A stretch of 64,000 nt of DNA from Epiperipatus broadwayi (GCA_028023455.1 JAQFVV010006622.1:374001-438000), one strand, 5' to 3'. Counted from the first letter of the stretch, positions 23,601 through 38,045 are shown. Notes: a model not told the origin generated them from the letters alone. Numbers and translations are program-made.

Positions 23601-25675
23601 ATTATGGTTAACATCACCCTGTTATAATCCACATCGGCACCATCAGTACTAATGCATATTATGGTGACCTTGATCCATTATGATTTTATACAGTGAATTA
23701 TTATTTTTTACATGAAAGTAATAAATTTAATAATGGCAGTTTAGTATTTATTGTTAGAGAGGTTTGAAAAGTATGCTGATAATTTTTCAGTCACGTTTTG
23801 AAAGTGCAATGTATTGTCGACAAAGAACAAGAGTCAAAACGAACAGCCACCAGGTCATACAAATAAAGAAAAAATAAAATTAGTTGATTCAAAATTATAA
23901 TATAGTTTTTATGTTCTAAATACAGAATATAATTGTCAGTCAAGAGAGCTGTTCCAAAAATTGCTGAAAATCATTAAGACTGCTGGAAATTAAACTCTAC
24001 TGATGGCTTCTGAATACTTCTCGAATCAATAACAAAAACTAGTCAACCCATACATAATGCTACATAGTAATATGTCACTATCATGTCAAGATACAAATAT
24101 GGCACGATAGATAAGAATAAAGATTATTTTGTAAGGGAATATTAGTACATTAGGAAAAAAAAATGGATCAAGACAAAAAATTTAAGGAAAAAAGGATATA
24201 TTATCTGTAAGAATGTTCCATATATTATTTATCTTCATTAAAAGAGAATTATCCCAAAGTAATTATCCAAAATTAATAATTGAGATGATCAAATTATCCA
24301 TGTAAAGCATGTATTTATTTGACAGATTGAAAAAAAAAAATGTATACTAAACTATTTACTTACGATTTCCATAAGAATTGTATTAATAAACACAGGCATC
24401 TCAGAGGAAGTTCTTAAAAGATGAATTAGCAAGAGATCTTATTATTTAACAAATTCTTTTATTAGGAAGCAAATATATAAAACAGGGATATATTGTGTGG
24501 TTGGAATAATGAAAATGACTGAATGGGAAGTAGCAGCAATGTTTAGAACACAATAGAAGATATATCATTGGGGTGTCATACCTAGTCGATACTTATCCTA
24601 GAATTTCATAGGTGAAGTAAAGAAATAGCTAACTAAATTGATTATGAGCTGACTATCTAAAAAAAAAAATTCTAAGCTTATTGAAAACCCACTATTACCC
24701 AGATTTGGACTCTTGATCACTGGCATAACAGGCAAATATGCTAACCACTATACCATTAGGATCGTTTACACATATATATATATAATGAAAGAAAAAAATA
24801 TTTTTATACTAGAATCAGAAATGAGTAATTTTAAATCCAAAGATAGATGTCACAAAATACTTGATTAGAGGCAGTTAACATTCACAAGGTAAAGAAAAGC
24901 TTTTTCCTAGTACTTCACTTCTCTCTTTCTCTTTTAGCTTAATTATTTTTTAAAATGACTTGAACAAGTTTTAACAATCTATGGAGAACAGAAATCATTC
25001 TTTAGTAATGGGGAATGTGATCTAGATGATAAAAAAAATACAGGAACTGCAATGCTGTTAAAGCATTTATATTATGTATGAAAAAAGTTTGTAAGTTGGG
25101 CTGCAGCAATTCCAAACTGAATGACATTGCTGATTATGGAGAAACGAGAACTATTTTAAGAAAATTTATGACTAGAAAATATTACAGAAATTAATGGGAA
25201 AAGGCTCGAACAAAAAAAAAAAAAGGCAAAATGTTATAGTTTTGAGTTTACCTTTTTTTCCCTTGCATATTAACACACACAGATATATTGAAAGATTTAT
25301 CATCTACATATAAAATCTTCCTTAAGCAGTTAAATAAAGATTTTTTAAAAAATATACCCTCCTCTCATATTATTTATAGTGAAGACCTTGTTATTTAATG
25401 TAATCATCAACTAAATCGACTAGAGGTTCAAATAAAGGAGACTTAAGAGACTTTTTTGTTTTTTTTAAAGCAAAATTAGGGGACTTTTTTGATAGAGAGC
25501 ACCCATAACTCCTTAATAAATAAATATCTAATTCTCTTTGGGTAATGTGCAACTAACTGTCTGTGAATTGTTGCAGGGGTAATAACAGATTCTGGAGCTC
25601 AAAATTCGGAACTGCAGACCAGTCCCATCATTTCCAATGCTCAAACTTATGAACCACTACATTATGAATTATTCA
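23601..25675. other. AT-rich non-coding stretch
   Basis: No gene supported; a TA microsatellite lies near 24772-24783. Confidence 0.6.
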
Positions 25676-28255
25676 ACTGGTTCATAATTATTTTCAACCA
25701 TTATAGATCCATTGTAGGATAGTCTCTCCAAGTTCAATCCAGTTTTTCTAATCTCTAGCTTCTCTTCTTTTCATTATCCCAGCTCACTTCCTTATTTCAT
25801 CCATCTCATATGGTCTCATTCTCTTCTAGCAATATGTCCACAACAACTTGTCTCTTAATTCTTTCAATGGCAGTAATATATATATTTGGTCTTACTCATC
25901 TATTTTGTTTTCAATCTCTTCTTGGTACTCCTAACATACATTTCTTCATTCTTTGTTGACTGGCCTGAAATCTCTGTATTGCTCTTCTGTTAAGTATCCA
26001 AGTCTCAGATACATAAGGAAGAATTGGTAATACATTTGTTAAAAACTTCCTTTTTTCAAACAGACATATTTCCTTTACAAAAGCAATCTAAGTTTAATTT
26101 CATCCATTATGTTTCCATCTGTAATAATAATCTGATCAAAATATTTGTAATTGTTATCTTCTAACTCATCATTATAAAATCTTTTTTTTCTTTTCAGAAA
26201 ATTCAGTGAACATTTATCTTTAATCCTCCTTTCTTACTTTCATCTGATAACTCTTGCAGCATTTTCTGAAGCTCCGAAGCAATATTGGCAAAATCTAGAC
26301 GACTTAAATAACCTCCATTTTCTTTTTCAACTTAGTTTCCTATGTTAATCCACAAAATATTTTTGAAAAAACTTGCTAAAAGTTTTGGAGATATAGTCAC
26401 CTTGTCATACAGTCATCTCAATGTTGATTTTCCTATGTAATATAATCAATGCTATTGCATTTTTATAAATATTCTTCAGAATATGACAACCTTGATAATC
26501 CACTGCCTTAAAAAAAATGCGTATAGAATAAGCTACCTTTTCGTAATCTACAATCACAAATCATGTTGGCAACTCATATTTATAAATCCTTTCTATAACT
26601 TCTCTCAATACTTGGATATGATCTATTGTATTAAAACTACTTTTAAATCCAGCTTGCTCTTTTGATTGATTAAAATCCAAAGTTCACTGTACAATTGTAA
26701 TTATCTTAGTAAAATGTTTTTATTGAACTTGTATTTAAATACAAGTAAGATGGAATGGATGACTGATAGGAGATTGAAAGTGTGGGTTCAAATCCCCTTA
26801 TTATAGAACTTATATAAGACTGATAGGGCTGAAATTTCTATCTTCTTTCTCAACTTTTTAAAATTTTAATTCTGCATTCTTCCAATCATCTAGTACATCT
26901 TTATCATTTAGACATTTGGTACATATCTTTGCCCCCCAAAAATCTATTTCTTTATCTGCTTCTTTTAAGACATTGATTGTATTGGAACTTTTCCTTTTTT
27001 CATAGATTAAATTACATAATCCATTTCTTCTTTTAAAATCCTAGGCAATTTAGAAGGTATAGAATTGTAGGATATACTTTTTTGTTCTTTATTGCTATAA
27101 AATTCTTGACAGAACTCTTCACATTTTATGTCATCTTTCTTTAGTAATAGTTCATCCATCTTTTCTTTTAGTTTCAGAAATGTTTCTTATTTAGACTTAT
27201 TGTCTTATATAACTTTCCTCGCTAATTCACAATTATATTTTCTTACATTGTTACTAACTTTTTTTTGCACCATTTTACAAAAATGTAGATATTCAATCCT
27301 TGTTAATGCATCATTTTTATAAATTTTTATATTTCTTCTTTTCTTCATAAACTTCTCTCAGTAGAAATTGTATTGGTCAATTGCTGCTTTTTTTGCACCC
27401 ATTATCTATTTGCAGTCTTTAAAAGTATAACAGATATCTTCTTATGGATTTTGTTCAATCACTTTCAAAATCTGTTCATATTTTAAAATAATGTGAAAGT
27501 CCTAATTTAAATTCATTGGAATATTTCTGAAGGTTAGGATAAATACTTAATACTTAAGTACAAGTATTTTTTCTTAATACTTTTTTTCTCTCTAGCTTAC
27601 ATCCCACTAATCGATAATCACTTCCTCGATTGAATTTATTAAAAACATTACAATCTTGAAACACATATTTTCTCTTATTAAAAATATAATACAATTCCGC
27701 TCTACCTTCATTTGGACACTTCCATGTCTATTTTACATTTAGTATTTTTCTCACAGAAAGAATTTCATAACATTAAAGTTTTTCTTTCTCTGCAAACTCC
27801 ACAAGTTTATGTCTCATTTTTATTAGCATAACCAAATTTACCCACATCACTTTTCATTTTTCAATTGATTACCAATTTTACCATTAAAGTATCCTATGAC
27901 AATTTTAAAATGTTTGATCTGATCAAAAAGTCTTTTGTATATCCATATAAAAATCTTCTACTTTTGGACCACAATAAGAACTTGTTGGGGCATAAACTTG
28001 AATTATTTGCATTTGGCACTCTATCTGACACAATATTAATCTCCACAATGTTGTTCTTCCACTTTTTATTTATAATGAATCCAACTCCACTTGTGCTTCC
28101 AATGTTTATGCTTTTGTAGTACAGTTCATATCCTTTTTAAATTGTTTCTTTCACCTTTTTTGCTAACTTCACAAAATCCAATAATGTCCTGTTTACTATT
28201 AGACAGTTTTTCTTCCAATTCTTGCAATCTCCCTTAACTTGAAAAAGTGATCTGT
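25676..28255 (-). mobile_element. RTE-clade LINE, near full length (relic)
   Basis: On the minus strand, from about 28250 down to 25680, it collinearly follows the longer copy at 38046-39895. Low coordinates hold the RTE 3' end (plus-strand AACCATTATAGATCCATTGTAGGATAG). Next comes the C-terminal RT region around 25900-26150 with the CLKKEV-type block, then the RT catalytic area near 26210-26350 (a FAD-type block is recognisable but decayed). 26900-27800 corresponds to the RT N-terminus and linker. 27850-28220 reads like an AP-endonuclease domain (an IIGFCEV-type block near 28180). Stops and frameshifts occur throughout, so it is inactive. The plus-strand frames at 26483, 27128 and 27865 are shadows. 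Confidence 0.82.
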
Positions 28256-28309
28256 AAATACATAAATAAAAGGTCATCAAATGACATCCTTGGTCTGCAG
28301 ATAGGAAAT

Positions 28310-28570
28310 TTTTAGCACACTTTGATCACCAATCACTACTTTCCAGGCTCCTGGAATTAAGGGCCACGATTGTGAATATCTATTTAAAAAAAAGTTCATT
28401 CACACATATATTCATTCTGCCTCTAAGAAAACTCCATTGATTTTTAAGTTAAGAACTGTCAGGCAACTGCGAAGATCATGATGTTTCTTGAATTTAAAAA
28501 GATATAAAACTCAATAAATGCACTGCTGGCGATGCATGTTGATGAGCAGGCGAGCCATGTTCCTATACTT
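28310..28570 (+). repeat. Dispersed repeat (family C, copy 1)
   Basis: TTCATTCACACATATATTCATTCTGCC, GTCAGGCAACTGCGAAGATCATG and ATGTTTCTTGAATTTAAAAAG match the reverse complement of 39895-40010. The two copies lie next to the 5' ends of two RTE relics but in opposite orientation to each other. Non-coding, SINE- or MITE-like, class unknown. Confidence 0.6.
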
Positions 28571-28884
28571 ACTTAAGTTTTAATGGAGCTAAAAATTTTG
28601 TCTTACAATGCAACTTTAATTTTTCTAATGAAAAAAATATCATTAAATTAAAAAGCTACTCTTTTATTGTTACTACCCAAATTTTTATTTCAATTCGAAA
28701 TAATTTAAATTAGCGTCAAAACAATGAGCCATTTAATGTGACTGGTAATGTTCTCGCTGGCCACATCACACAAATTTTCTCAAAATTTTATTTTGAAGTG
28801 AGAAAGCCTATTATGTAGTTTAATGAATTCACTTCAATAATTTACAGTTGATAAATTTAAACATTTATTTTATTTGATTACATA

Positions 28885-30712
28885 TTTATAAAACTACAAT
28901 TTATTGTTTTTACCGGAAACTTGCCAGTGCTTTCCTCCTACCAGTTTTCCAATATATGGATTCAAAGACTGAGAACAAACAATTTTCATTATGGCAGATA
29001 GATGTTTATTGGTTAATCTTGATCTGTAATCTATTTTATTTAATTTCCTGCATGAAAATAATTGCTCACATAAAGTATGTATTTCCAAAAAAGCATAACA
29101 TTTGTGCAAATTTTTTAATTTCCAGGTATCTTTCATCTAAATATAAATATATTTTGGGAGTTCCTACTTCTCGATATTTGTTTTTTAACATCGAATCATT
29201 TTGGAAATCAATTAATTCTAGTTGTATCGAAATCAGAGTTTTTTTAATTTCAAAGGCAAAAGGTCCATCGAAAAAAAAATTTCTTCTAACTCCTTGAAAT
29301 CATCAAAACGTTTATCAAATTAGTTTTTTATTTTCTCAATTTTTGCAGAATATTATGAAAATGAGCGACTTTGATTTTGTGCTTTTAACTGCTCACACGT
29401 AGGAAAATACATCAAAACATTCTGATTTTTAAACAAATTCAGTTTTTGTACAAAGCTTGCAACTGCATCATACATGTTTGTTATCAATTGATCTTTGCCT
29501 TGCAATGTAATATTAAGATTATTCAGATGGGCTGTAATATCTGTTAAAAATGCTAGTACCCACAATGGATCTTTTATAACCGATATATTTTCATTGTTTT
29601 CATCTTTCATTTCAAAAAATAATATTTCCTCCAAAAAGAGATAGCTCTTTAAGATATTGTGGTAGGACAATCAACGAACTTCGGTATAATAAGAAAGATC
29701 TTTGAATTCTAAATCTTTAAGAAACAAAACAAAGTAAATTGGTAATGGTTAAGTGCTCTCGATCGAACAAAGTTGACTATCTTTGTATCTGTTTTAAGTA
29801 CTTGGTCCACTTTTAATAATTTTAAACGGAGAACTTATTGATGAATGAGGCAACGAAAAACTTTGATTTTCAGTTTATCTGGATACTTATCTTGTAATTT
29901 CCTTGTCAATCGTGACACAAATCCTCTAGTTTCACCTGTCATTGATTTAGCGCTGTCAGTTGTCACAGAAACAAGTTTGTCAAAAGGCACGTTAATTTTT
30001 TCTAAAATGCTCAATACGGCATCAAAAATACACCAGTTGTTCCATGAAGAGGGATGAATTTCAACAATTCTTCGTTGATCTTCATGTTATTATCACAACC
30101 ACAAAAAAAAAAAAAAAAAAAAACAGCAACTTGTTCAACATCTCTTATATCCATGCTTTCATCAATTGCAATTGAAAAGAACTGGATTTAGGTAGATATT
30201 TCCTGTAGTTGCGAAGTGATGTCATCTGCCATTTCAGTAATTCTATCTGCCACCGTATTTCTTGATAATGAGATGTCTCGAAATGCCTGTACCTTTTCTG
30301 GACAAATTTGGCAGTTTTTATCATAACATTCCTTGATTAAAGAACCAACAGTGAATGATTTTGAATGTTTTCCTAATAAATAGCTTATTTGGTAAGTAGC
30401 ACCTGTTACTGATTCATTATTTTTCATGAATTTTGTAAGCATCCCTGCTGGCTACTTAATGTATTCATTATTTTAAATTTTTCTTCTCTTATGTTTGCTT
30501 CAAAGCATGAAAATTATTCTTCATGATTAGTACTATAATGTCGCTTAATATTGTATTCTTTAGCGGCACTAATCATTTTTTTTTTTTTGCAAATTAAGCA
30601 CATAAACTTATTGTTCACCTCTACACAAAAATAGTTGTTCCCATCTTTCTTAAAATTTTCTTCCCATGTCATCAATCTTTCGTTTTTTATTTAGCGTTGG
30701 AAGTGGCATTTT
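28885..30712 (-). mobile_element. hAT transposase relic (GTF2IRD2/BED-finger type)
   Basis: Read on the minus strand from 30708. MPLPTLNKKRKIDDMG opens the protein, then a BED-type zinc finger at about 30540-30650 (FMCLICKKK ... NIKRHYSTNHEE; C2H2 ligands visible). The conserved N-terminal block is at 30188-30442 (GKPF-like SFTVGSLIKECYD, ISLSRNTVADRITEMADDI). The central block is at 29353-29670 (DPLWVLAFLTDITAHLNNLN, LQGKDQLITNMYDAV). The C-terminal hAT dimerisation segment is at 28894-29136 (LCEQLFSCRKLNKIDYRSRL). This block order is that of the hAT group domesticated in vertebrates as GTF2IRD2. A stop just after the start, frame changes between blocks and a poly-A interruption at 30102-30122 show it is inactive. 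TIRs were not found. Confidence 0.9.
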
Positions 30713-30724
30713 CTGTAATAAAAA

Positions 30725-32385
30725 TAGGGCTGTAGATTTAAATTTTAAAAATTAAAAAATTACAACTATGTTTACTTACACTTTTTGAATGAGTTATAAA
30801 AGAAAACAACTCACAAATTTTTAACACACCAATCAGGACAAAGAAACTAGCGCAACTGCCTTTTGTTACACTTCTAAGGAAAAACTCAACATCTGCAGAT
30901 AAGATTGCTATGTTGGTGGTAGAAATAGCTGACTAAAGTTTTGCTGGAATATATTTATGTTCTCAGAAACACAGCAGATTATTAATTGTTGCCAGCTTTG
31001 GTGTTCATCATATCTCAAATGCTTCATCATCAAAAATAATTAGCTATGTGCTTAACCGAGAATTATAAATTAGCTATGTATGTAGCCAACAATTATTGTA
31101 TATATTTTAATTTGTATAATTAAATAAGTTTGTTTTTTAAAAAGTTTTTTAAAATTAATTTATTATTTGCAACATAGTGTTTTCATTTTATTGTATAGTA
31201 TCATAGATGCTGGCCATGAAAAATCATGTCGAGGGTTACACACAGGCTGTCAGTTTGACATCTTGGGATTAAATCATTATTCTATAAAAATGTTTATCTT
31301 TACATATAAATACATGAACAAAAGTGTTTTATGAATTTAATAATAAATGCATCCACTATTTAATGCTATGACTAGCAATTCAAACCAAGAGGTAACATGA
31401 AAATTATGTTCAAGTTTAAGATTTCGAGTAAGCATCAACTTTTTTTTGTCAGCTGCCCCACACCCACCATAACTAATCATTTAACAATTGGCTGATAAAT
31501 ATTTAACTGTTCTTATCTACAGAAATGTTTAAAAAAAAAAAACATGCAAGAAACACTGTCATGTTACAGACAATAAAAGTTGTGACATCTGCTTCCTTAA
31601 GATTTCTATTAGTTATGATGGTAGAAAAACCTTTTACTCTATATTGACCACATAAAGCTGTTTTACCTTTTTGTATAATACTAATTCCCTAACTTATTAA
31701 TCATTATATTTAATAACTTTCATTATTTGGAATTCCCGATTTAAAAAGCTCTTTAAATAAAAAAAATCCCAAAAAATTGCAAAAAGCCAGCTTATCCAAT
31801 ATATATATATATATCGAATAATTCAATAGTTTTAATATATAATTACTAGGAGAAAATGAAATTTATTATCACTCTATATCATTCAACAATTTAAATAAAC
31901 AAATTTGAAAACACTTCCATCTGCTTAGATTATTGGATATGACAAGATGTTTAATTATATTTAATATAGACCATTATCTCCAAAAAATTATTACATATTA
32001 ATTACATTTTATGACAAACTGTAAATTCACAAAAGCATTAAAATAAAAATACTTTTGAGATTCTATCTTTGTGAATATTATTTAAGGACAACGTAAATCA
32101 GGCTGTAAAAGCTTCTTAAATTTGATATTGAATTTTACAAATATCATTGTCCACACTATTCCAGAAACAAATGACAGTCCTTCCATTTCTATCTTCTTAA
32201 GCTGTTGGATGATTACAAAAGCAATAAGTTTAATTAAATATAGAAAGCACTAGGATCTTTAATTGGTTTCTAAAAATTATTATTATATATAAATTAATTA
32301 TTGCACAAAGTTTAAACAAATTAGCCTCTCAATTCACTCATAATATACTTACGATTTTTGACTTGAGGCTAAAATGGGACTATTA
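30725..32385. other. AT-rich non-coding stretch
   Basis: No gene supported. A TA microsatellite lies at 31799-31813. Confidence 0.6.
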
Positions 32386-32515
32386 GCTCTTTTTTTTTTT
32401 TTTTCATATGTCATAGCATCGGCCAGGACGCGAACCCACACCCGTCTGCAATCAACTACTTGCTTGCAAGGCAGGTGCGATGACCTCTCGGCTCTTCAAG
32501 AGCAATTGTTTTGTA
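32386..32515 (-). mobile_element. tRNA-derived SINE (family S, copy 2)
   Basis: On the minus strand: A-box region GAGCCGAGAGGTCA (32481-32494), then B box GTGGGTTCGCGTCC (about 32425-32438), then GGCCGATGCTATGACATATG and an A tail (the T run at 32388-32404). Same family as the SINEs at 9022 and 46725. The 68-codon plus frame here is the antisense of the SINE. Confidence 0.82.
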
Positions 32516-34325
32516 GAATCAATACTATGGCAGCAAGGCCAAGGTTAGTTTATCACGATAATATTCAACCTTTTCCCTAAAAACACTAAACTCAAGACCA
32601 ATCAGATTCTAAAGTGTGAAACAATCACAATATGATTTTAGAACAGTCAACTTTTAACCTTTATAGTGAAATAGTCTAAGGCAGAAGTAAAAATAACTAT
32701 AAATTATAACAACTTAAACATTTTAAATCTATATGATCTCAAGTTTGGTGTTTAATTAAACGGTTCTGTATATCATGTAGAAATATTAGCATAGATTACA
32801 TTGCCAACTGAAGAGCTAGTTTGATGCCATAAAAAAACGTCCTGAAAAAATATTATTTTACTGTAATGTCAGATTTGATAAGCTGATGTTATCAGTTTGA
32901 TTTGCCAGTTATTTGAACTTTGTTTAAGTAATTAACTTACATATTAAATCCAGTTTAGCATTATGTATAGTAAAATTATTAAAACAAGCTATATGGCTGC
33001 ATTTATAAAATAAATCACATATCCCATATTAATGATAAGAGAGAGAAATTAGTAATGATCTTGCCTCTATATAGCATTTCATTTTGTAATTATATGTGCA
33101 TTTGAAAATTTATTTATGTATTGTACCCTCCAATTAAAGAAAAAACTAAGATATACTCTCCTGCTAACTACATATAATTATACTATACTACAGTCAAGTT
33201 ACGTAAACAATGACTATTAAAAATAAATACTATTCTGACTAGCTCAAATACACTACTAACATGCAGTATCTAATATAATCAACACTTTATAATAACTAAA
33301 TATAAGAAACTTGTTAAATTAAAATATAACACTTATGTTCATAATAAATAATTAGGGTTCCAACTAAAATACTCAACTCATTCATTTTGCTAATTAATTT
33401 AAATTATAACTAGCTCATTATTATAAATAAAATATGGTTCGATTAAAATAACAAATCCGATTATAAAACTCTTTATACGAGATGTTCAGTAAGGTACAAT
33501 GGCTTAAACATGGAGGATACATCTCTAAAAATATATTCCCAATGGCATAAGAATATTACCTCACCAAATTCATATAACACTTCTACATAATATTCCCATG
33601 TCTTTAAACACACATACAATAATCCTAACATATGATTTACAAATTTATTATAGAAATAACAATAAATTAATTACTACTCCTTTAATAAAAATACGAAATG
33701 AAAATTTAATAACAACTGATAATTCTGAATCTTCATCTTTTAATACAAATTTTATAATTCTTTTAAAAATAATCTCAGGTTCATTTCTAAGACTGATAAT
33801 GAAATAAATTAATCAATTAAGATCCTGCAATTAAATATGATGAGAGATTTTACAAAATATCTAACTATCCTTACAAAAATAATAACAATAAGCAACTAGG
33901 ATACCTTAATGACTCTTAACATTAAATCTATTTAATGATTAATGTTTAGCAATAAAACATAAATAAAATAATAAGATTCTGGAAAAGAAACATTGTACAA
34001 TCTTTACTTATTCATGTGGCATATGTAAAATATATATTTTAACATAGTGGTAATATTAAGTATCTCAAATTGGTGTTAGATCATTTTTAAATAACCACCA
34101 ATGATTATATCTTTTACAATATTAATAATAATTATATACTTTATTACTCAATCATGTAATAGGAATAATAATATTCGAAATAATCTTTATGAATCATGTG
34201 CAAACGAGTAATGTCTTAAAGCATTAATCTTTATAGATCATGCGTATGAAATGAAGAATCAATGAATGACACTCCGACAAATTAAAACTCTCAACAATGA
34301 AGAAATTTAAATAAACATCAACAAT
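32516..34325. other. AT-rich non-coding stretch
   Basis: Nothing supported. Confidence 0.6.
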
Positions 34326-34386
34326 TTTATTATAGTTGAACATTAAATTTCATTCCACTTCTTATTTGCATTGCTTAATTATATAT

Positions 34387-34830
34387 ACTATAATACACCA
34401 TATACTCCTTAAATTACACTCTACAATGCAGTTTAACATATGATTTATTTCCTTCCTTAAAGTTTTAACTGTCCAGCAGTCATTATCAGAGCTCAGTTAT
34501 AGGAGAAAGGGTACTGAGATTAAAGATCTGATGATGATTGCTGGACAGTTGAAACTGTAAGGAAGGAAATAAAATAAATCATATGTTAAACTGCATTGTA
34601 GAGTGTAATTTAAGGAGTACAACAGTCAAATATGTTTAAAAATACATATATACAAGCAACAAAGATTACAAATTATAAAATTATCATAGAAAAGCCTTTT
34701 TCGGCAAATTATGTTTTTTGCCCTTTTCAATATGTCTCCACGATTTAAAGCACATATAGCGACATCTATATCAATACATGAGAGAAGACAGATAAACAAA
34801 TGGATATATGGTGTATTATAGTTGAACATT
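34387..34830. mobile_element. Foldback element with hammerhead-like motif, interrupted by an insertion
   Basis: ACTCCTTAAATTACACTCTACAATGCAG... (34403 onward) pairs with CTGCATTGTAGAGTGTAATTTAAGGAGT (ending 34619), giving arms of about 90 bp. Further outward, CTATAATACACCATATA (34388-34404) pairs with TATATGGTGTATTATAG at about 34804-34821, so about 180 bp (34621-34802) seems inserted into the right arm. The right arm reads CTGATGA (34528-34534), TGATTGCTGGACAGTT, GAAAC (34551-34555), then AAGGAAGGAAATAAAATAAATC. No protein. The 67-codon minus frame at 34626-34829 is unrecognised and probably spurious. Confidence 0.75.
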
Positions 34831-37800
34831 ATAGCTATTATACAATAAGATTATAAAAATTAAAAAAAGTTACAACGGTAATATAAAAAATAATATTATT
34901 TAAAATTAAAATATTTATACAATAAATATTACAAGTAAATAAAAAAAATAAGATAGCCTTCATTCTGACTATCTAAAATGAAATAATAATAAAATGAAAT
35001 AATAATAAATATCCCAATTTCTAAACTTAATGCAACATTTGTAATAAACTAATATATATATATATATTATTAAGTAATTCTTAAGTATAAGTTATTTTTA
35101 TATCTCATCTTGCCTTCGCAAAAACTACCAACTTCTAACAGTTTAACTATTACCTTATCATCTTTAAAAACTATCCTCTACAATGTGATTCCAGTGGTGA
35201 TAGACAGATAATAGTGTAGGATATGAAATAATAACAATAATAACTCCAATGAATGAAAAAGCATCACGGATACTGTGCTAAAATAAAAGGTCCATATTTA
35301 ACAAGCACCCAAATTCATGTCATGGTTTTATTTCAGCTCTTATTGACTTTTCAGAGAAAGCAACTGTCCATGGAAAAATGCTATACAGTCCTTTGTATAT
35401 CTAATAAATTCAAACTGTGACAATATAGCTCACATATATCCTTTCAAAAATATCCTTAAATATCTAGGATTTCATATAACAATTACTCTCCTGACCACCA
35501 TCCTATATCTTCCACATACTGAATAGCTTTATTAACATTGTAAAATATACAAGCTACTTTACAAAAAAAATTCCAAACCACTTTTCTCAAAAACAACCAA
35601 GATCTAAAATTAATTTCAAGCTGGTTTTAAAGTTTTTTTAAGCACAATGATCTTGATAAGACATACGTTGATCTTATACATTTTTTTTATTTGTTACATT
35701 ATATAAAGATCTATATTTTTATATTTCTCCATATCTTAACAGATACCATTCATAATGATAATATATTAATAACCCAACTGTTATAAAATGTATGCATATT
35801 CAAGCATTTATAATAAACAAATATTTTAAAATACCCTTAGATAATTTAAGACATTCACTTGCATTCATTTTTTTAAATACATCCGATAATAATTATATAA
35901 ATGGTTCATTCAGCTTTTCAATATTCAAGTAATATGATGCATAATAATAATAAACTACTAATTTCAAAATATATCATTTAAAAATATTATCAAACAATGC
36001 AATATAAATAATAAATAAGATTACCCATGATCCCAACAATTATTGGAATCATGAACAGCAATCCGCTTCTTCTCAATTGTCCATCCAAACAAATAATAAT
36101 TAATTACCTATCAGAAAATTATTTTCTGAAAAACCCATTTTTCTTTATTTAATGTAAAAAAAAAAATCTAAATATTAAATTAAATAAAAAAATACACTAG
36201 CATAAACAAGTTAGTTTAAACCACTATTTTAAAATAATGATAAAAATTTAAGTTATGAAAAAGTCTTTCTTCCTTCTTACAAGTTCAACGCTTTTCAAAA
36301 TTCTTCTTCCGTTACGGATAAAGTTCTGAACAAAAGTTCCATTATGGATGAACAGTTCTGAACAAAAGTTCTGTTATGGATAAACAGTTCTGAACAAAAG
36401 TTATTCTCTCCCGGCACCATTCAATGAAATATATAGCTGATGAAATTAAATCCTGCATACTCTGGGAAAAATATTGGTCATACTGGGAAGATAAATACTT
36501 GTCCTTTTTCTAAATCCAGGCATGCAACATTTCAATAAAACAATAATTAAGGATTCATTTTTATGTAAAAATATCTTCTACATATGTATTTTCCATTAAT
36601 TCCAACTGTTATACATAACAAACATATCACGATAATATAGCTCACATGTAATATTTATATCCCCACATTTCATCAGTAAAACATTAGTAGAATATTATAT
36701 TTTATCCATTTATTACATTCTTTCATTAACTAAAGGTAGAAATTTTTTTTAAAAAATATTCAATACTTTTATTCTTAAAAGTGCATATATTTCAACTAGC
36801 TATTTTTTTAAGTAAAAATGACAGCTTTACCATCCAATTGTTAATTAAATGATACAATATAAATCTTTAAAACAGATGCATTGTAGTTAGTTTATTTTGA
36901 ATTTAAAAAATCATTTCAAAACATATAGTTTATTGGTTTTATTGTAAATAAGTCTTTTTCAGAAGCATAAGTCTTTTCTTTCAATCACATCATTCTCAGA
37001 CATAAACTTCATTTAAATTAAGCTTTAAAGATAAATTAAATATAAGATGTTCCATTCGCATTCAGGTAACAAGTTATTCTTGCACATCGTAAAAAATATC
37101 TATGATTTACCTTTTAACTTAAATGCAAAATATTAATTTTCCATTTCTTGAACTTAATAACATTATGTGAATGATTTTTCATAAATATTTTTTTCCTATT
37201 TGTTAACTTAAATTTCCTTGAAAAATTAGATTTATTATAACAAGACAAAGTTATTAAAAATAAATTTTCACTCACCAGAGTATATTTGTTATATAAAATT
37301 CAAAGTCCTTACATAACAGTCTGCTTCAGTCTATGGTTAAATTCTCATCGACATTTGGTGCACAGTATCCCAAGACTTAAATAACTATTATCGTCTTCCA
37401 TAAATATCACTGTAGTTTTAAATTAAACAACAAGCAAAATTTTCTGATAGGAAACTAATGGTGTTTATTCCATCATTATTTTAAAACAATTAAATTATAC
37501 TTCTAAAACTTTGAATAGAAAATAATTATAAATTACTACTGTTACAATTTGATAAACAAAAAAAAAAGTATTAATTATAAATTTCACACTAAACTGTACA
37601 TTTTTCACACTGCACTGTCTAGACTTGATTGAACCTTTCTCTTTATATTGATTTAATCTAGTGATTTTATTGGTTAATTCTGCTTTTAAAATACTCTCTC
37701 ATTTACATAACTAAATTAATTTCATCTTTAATATTCATTTAAAACTATGAGTCATCATCTTATTTAACACTTATAAATAAATACTTTTATTAAAATATGA

Positions 37801-38045
37801 AATATCTTTATTAAAACAATTTCAACATTTTAATAATTCTAAAATATTTATTTTAAAACAAAATATTATATTTAAACAACAATAATAATTTTAACTATTA
37901 TTTTGAAAAATATTATCCCTAGACTTAATTTTGCAATGTTTTAGAATGTATCTAATTTTATTAACAAGATAGAGATCAGTTTCTTTTCCTAATCCTTGAA
38001 AGATCAAACACCAACACAACCACCTTTAATCATGTCACATTTTCA
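34831..38045. other. AT-rich non-coding stretch with a 32-bp tandem repeat
   Basis: No gene supported. At 36311-36402 a 32-bp unit containing GTTCTGAACAAAAGTTC and TTATGGATAAACA is present about three times (GTTCTG at 36323, 36355 and 36387). A TA microsatellite lies at about 35051-35067. Confidence 0.7.

Noticed and set aside
29845-30057. Plus ORFs within 28.9-30.1 kb
   Set aside because: Shadows of the minus-strand hAT transposase.
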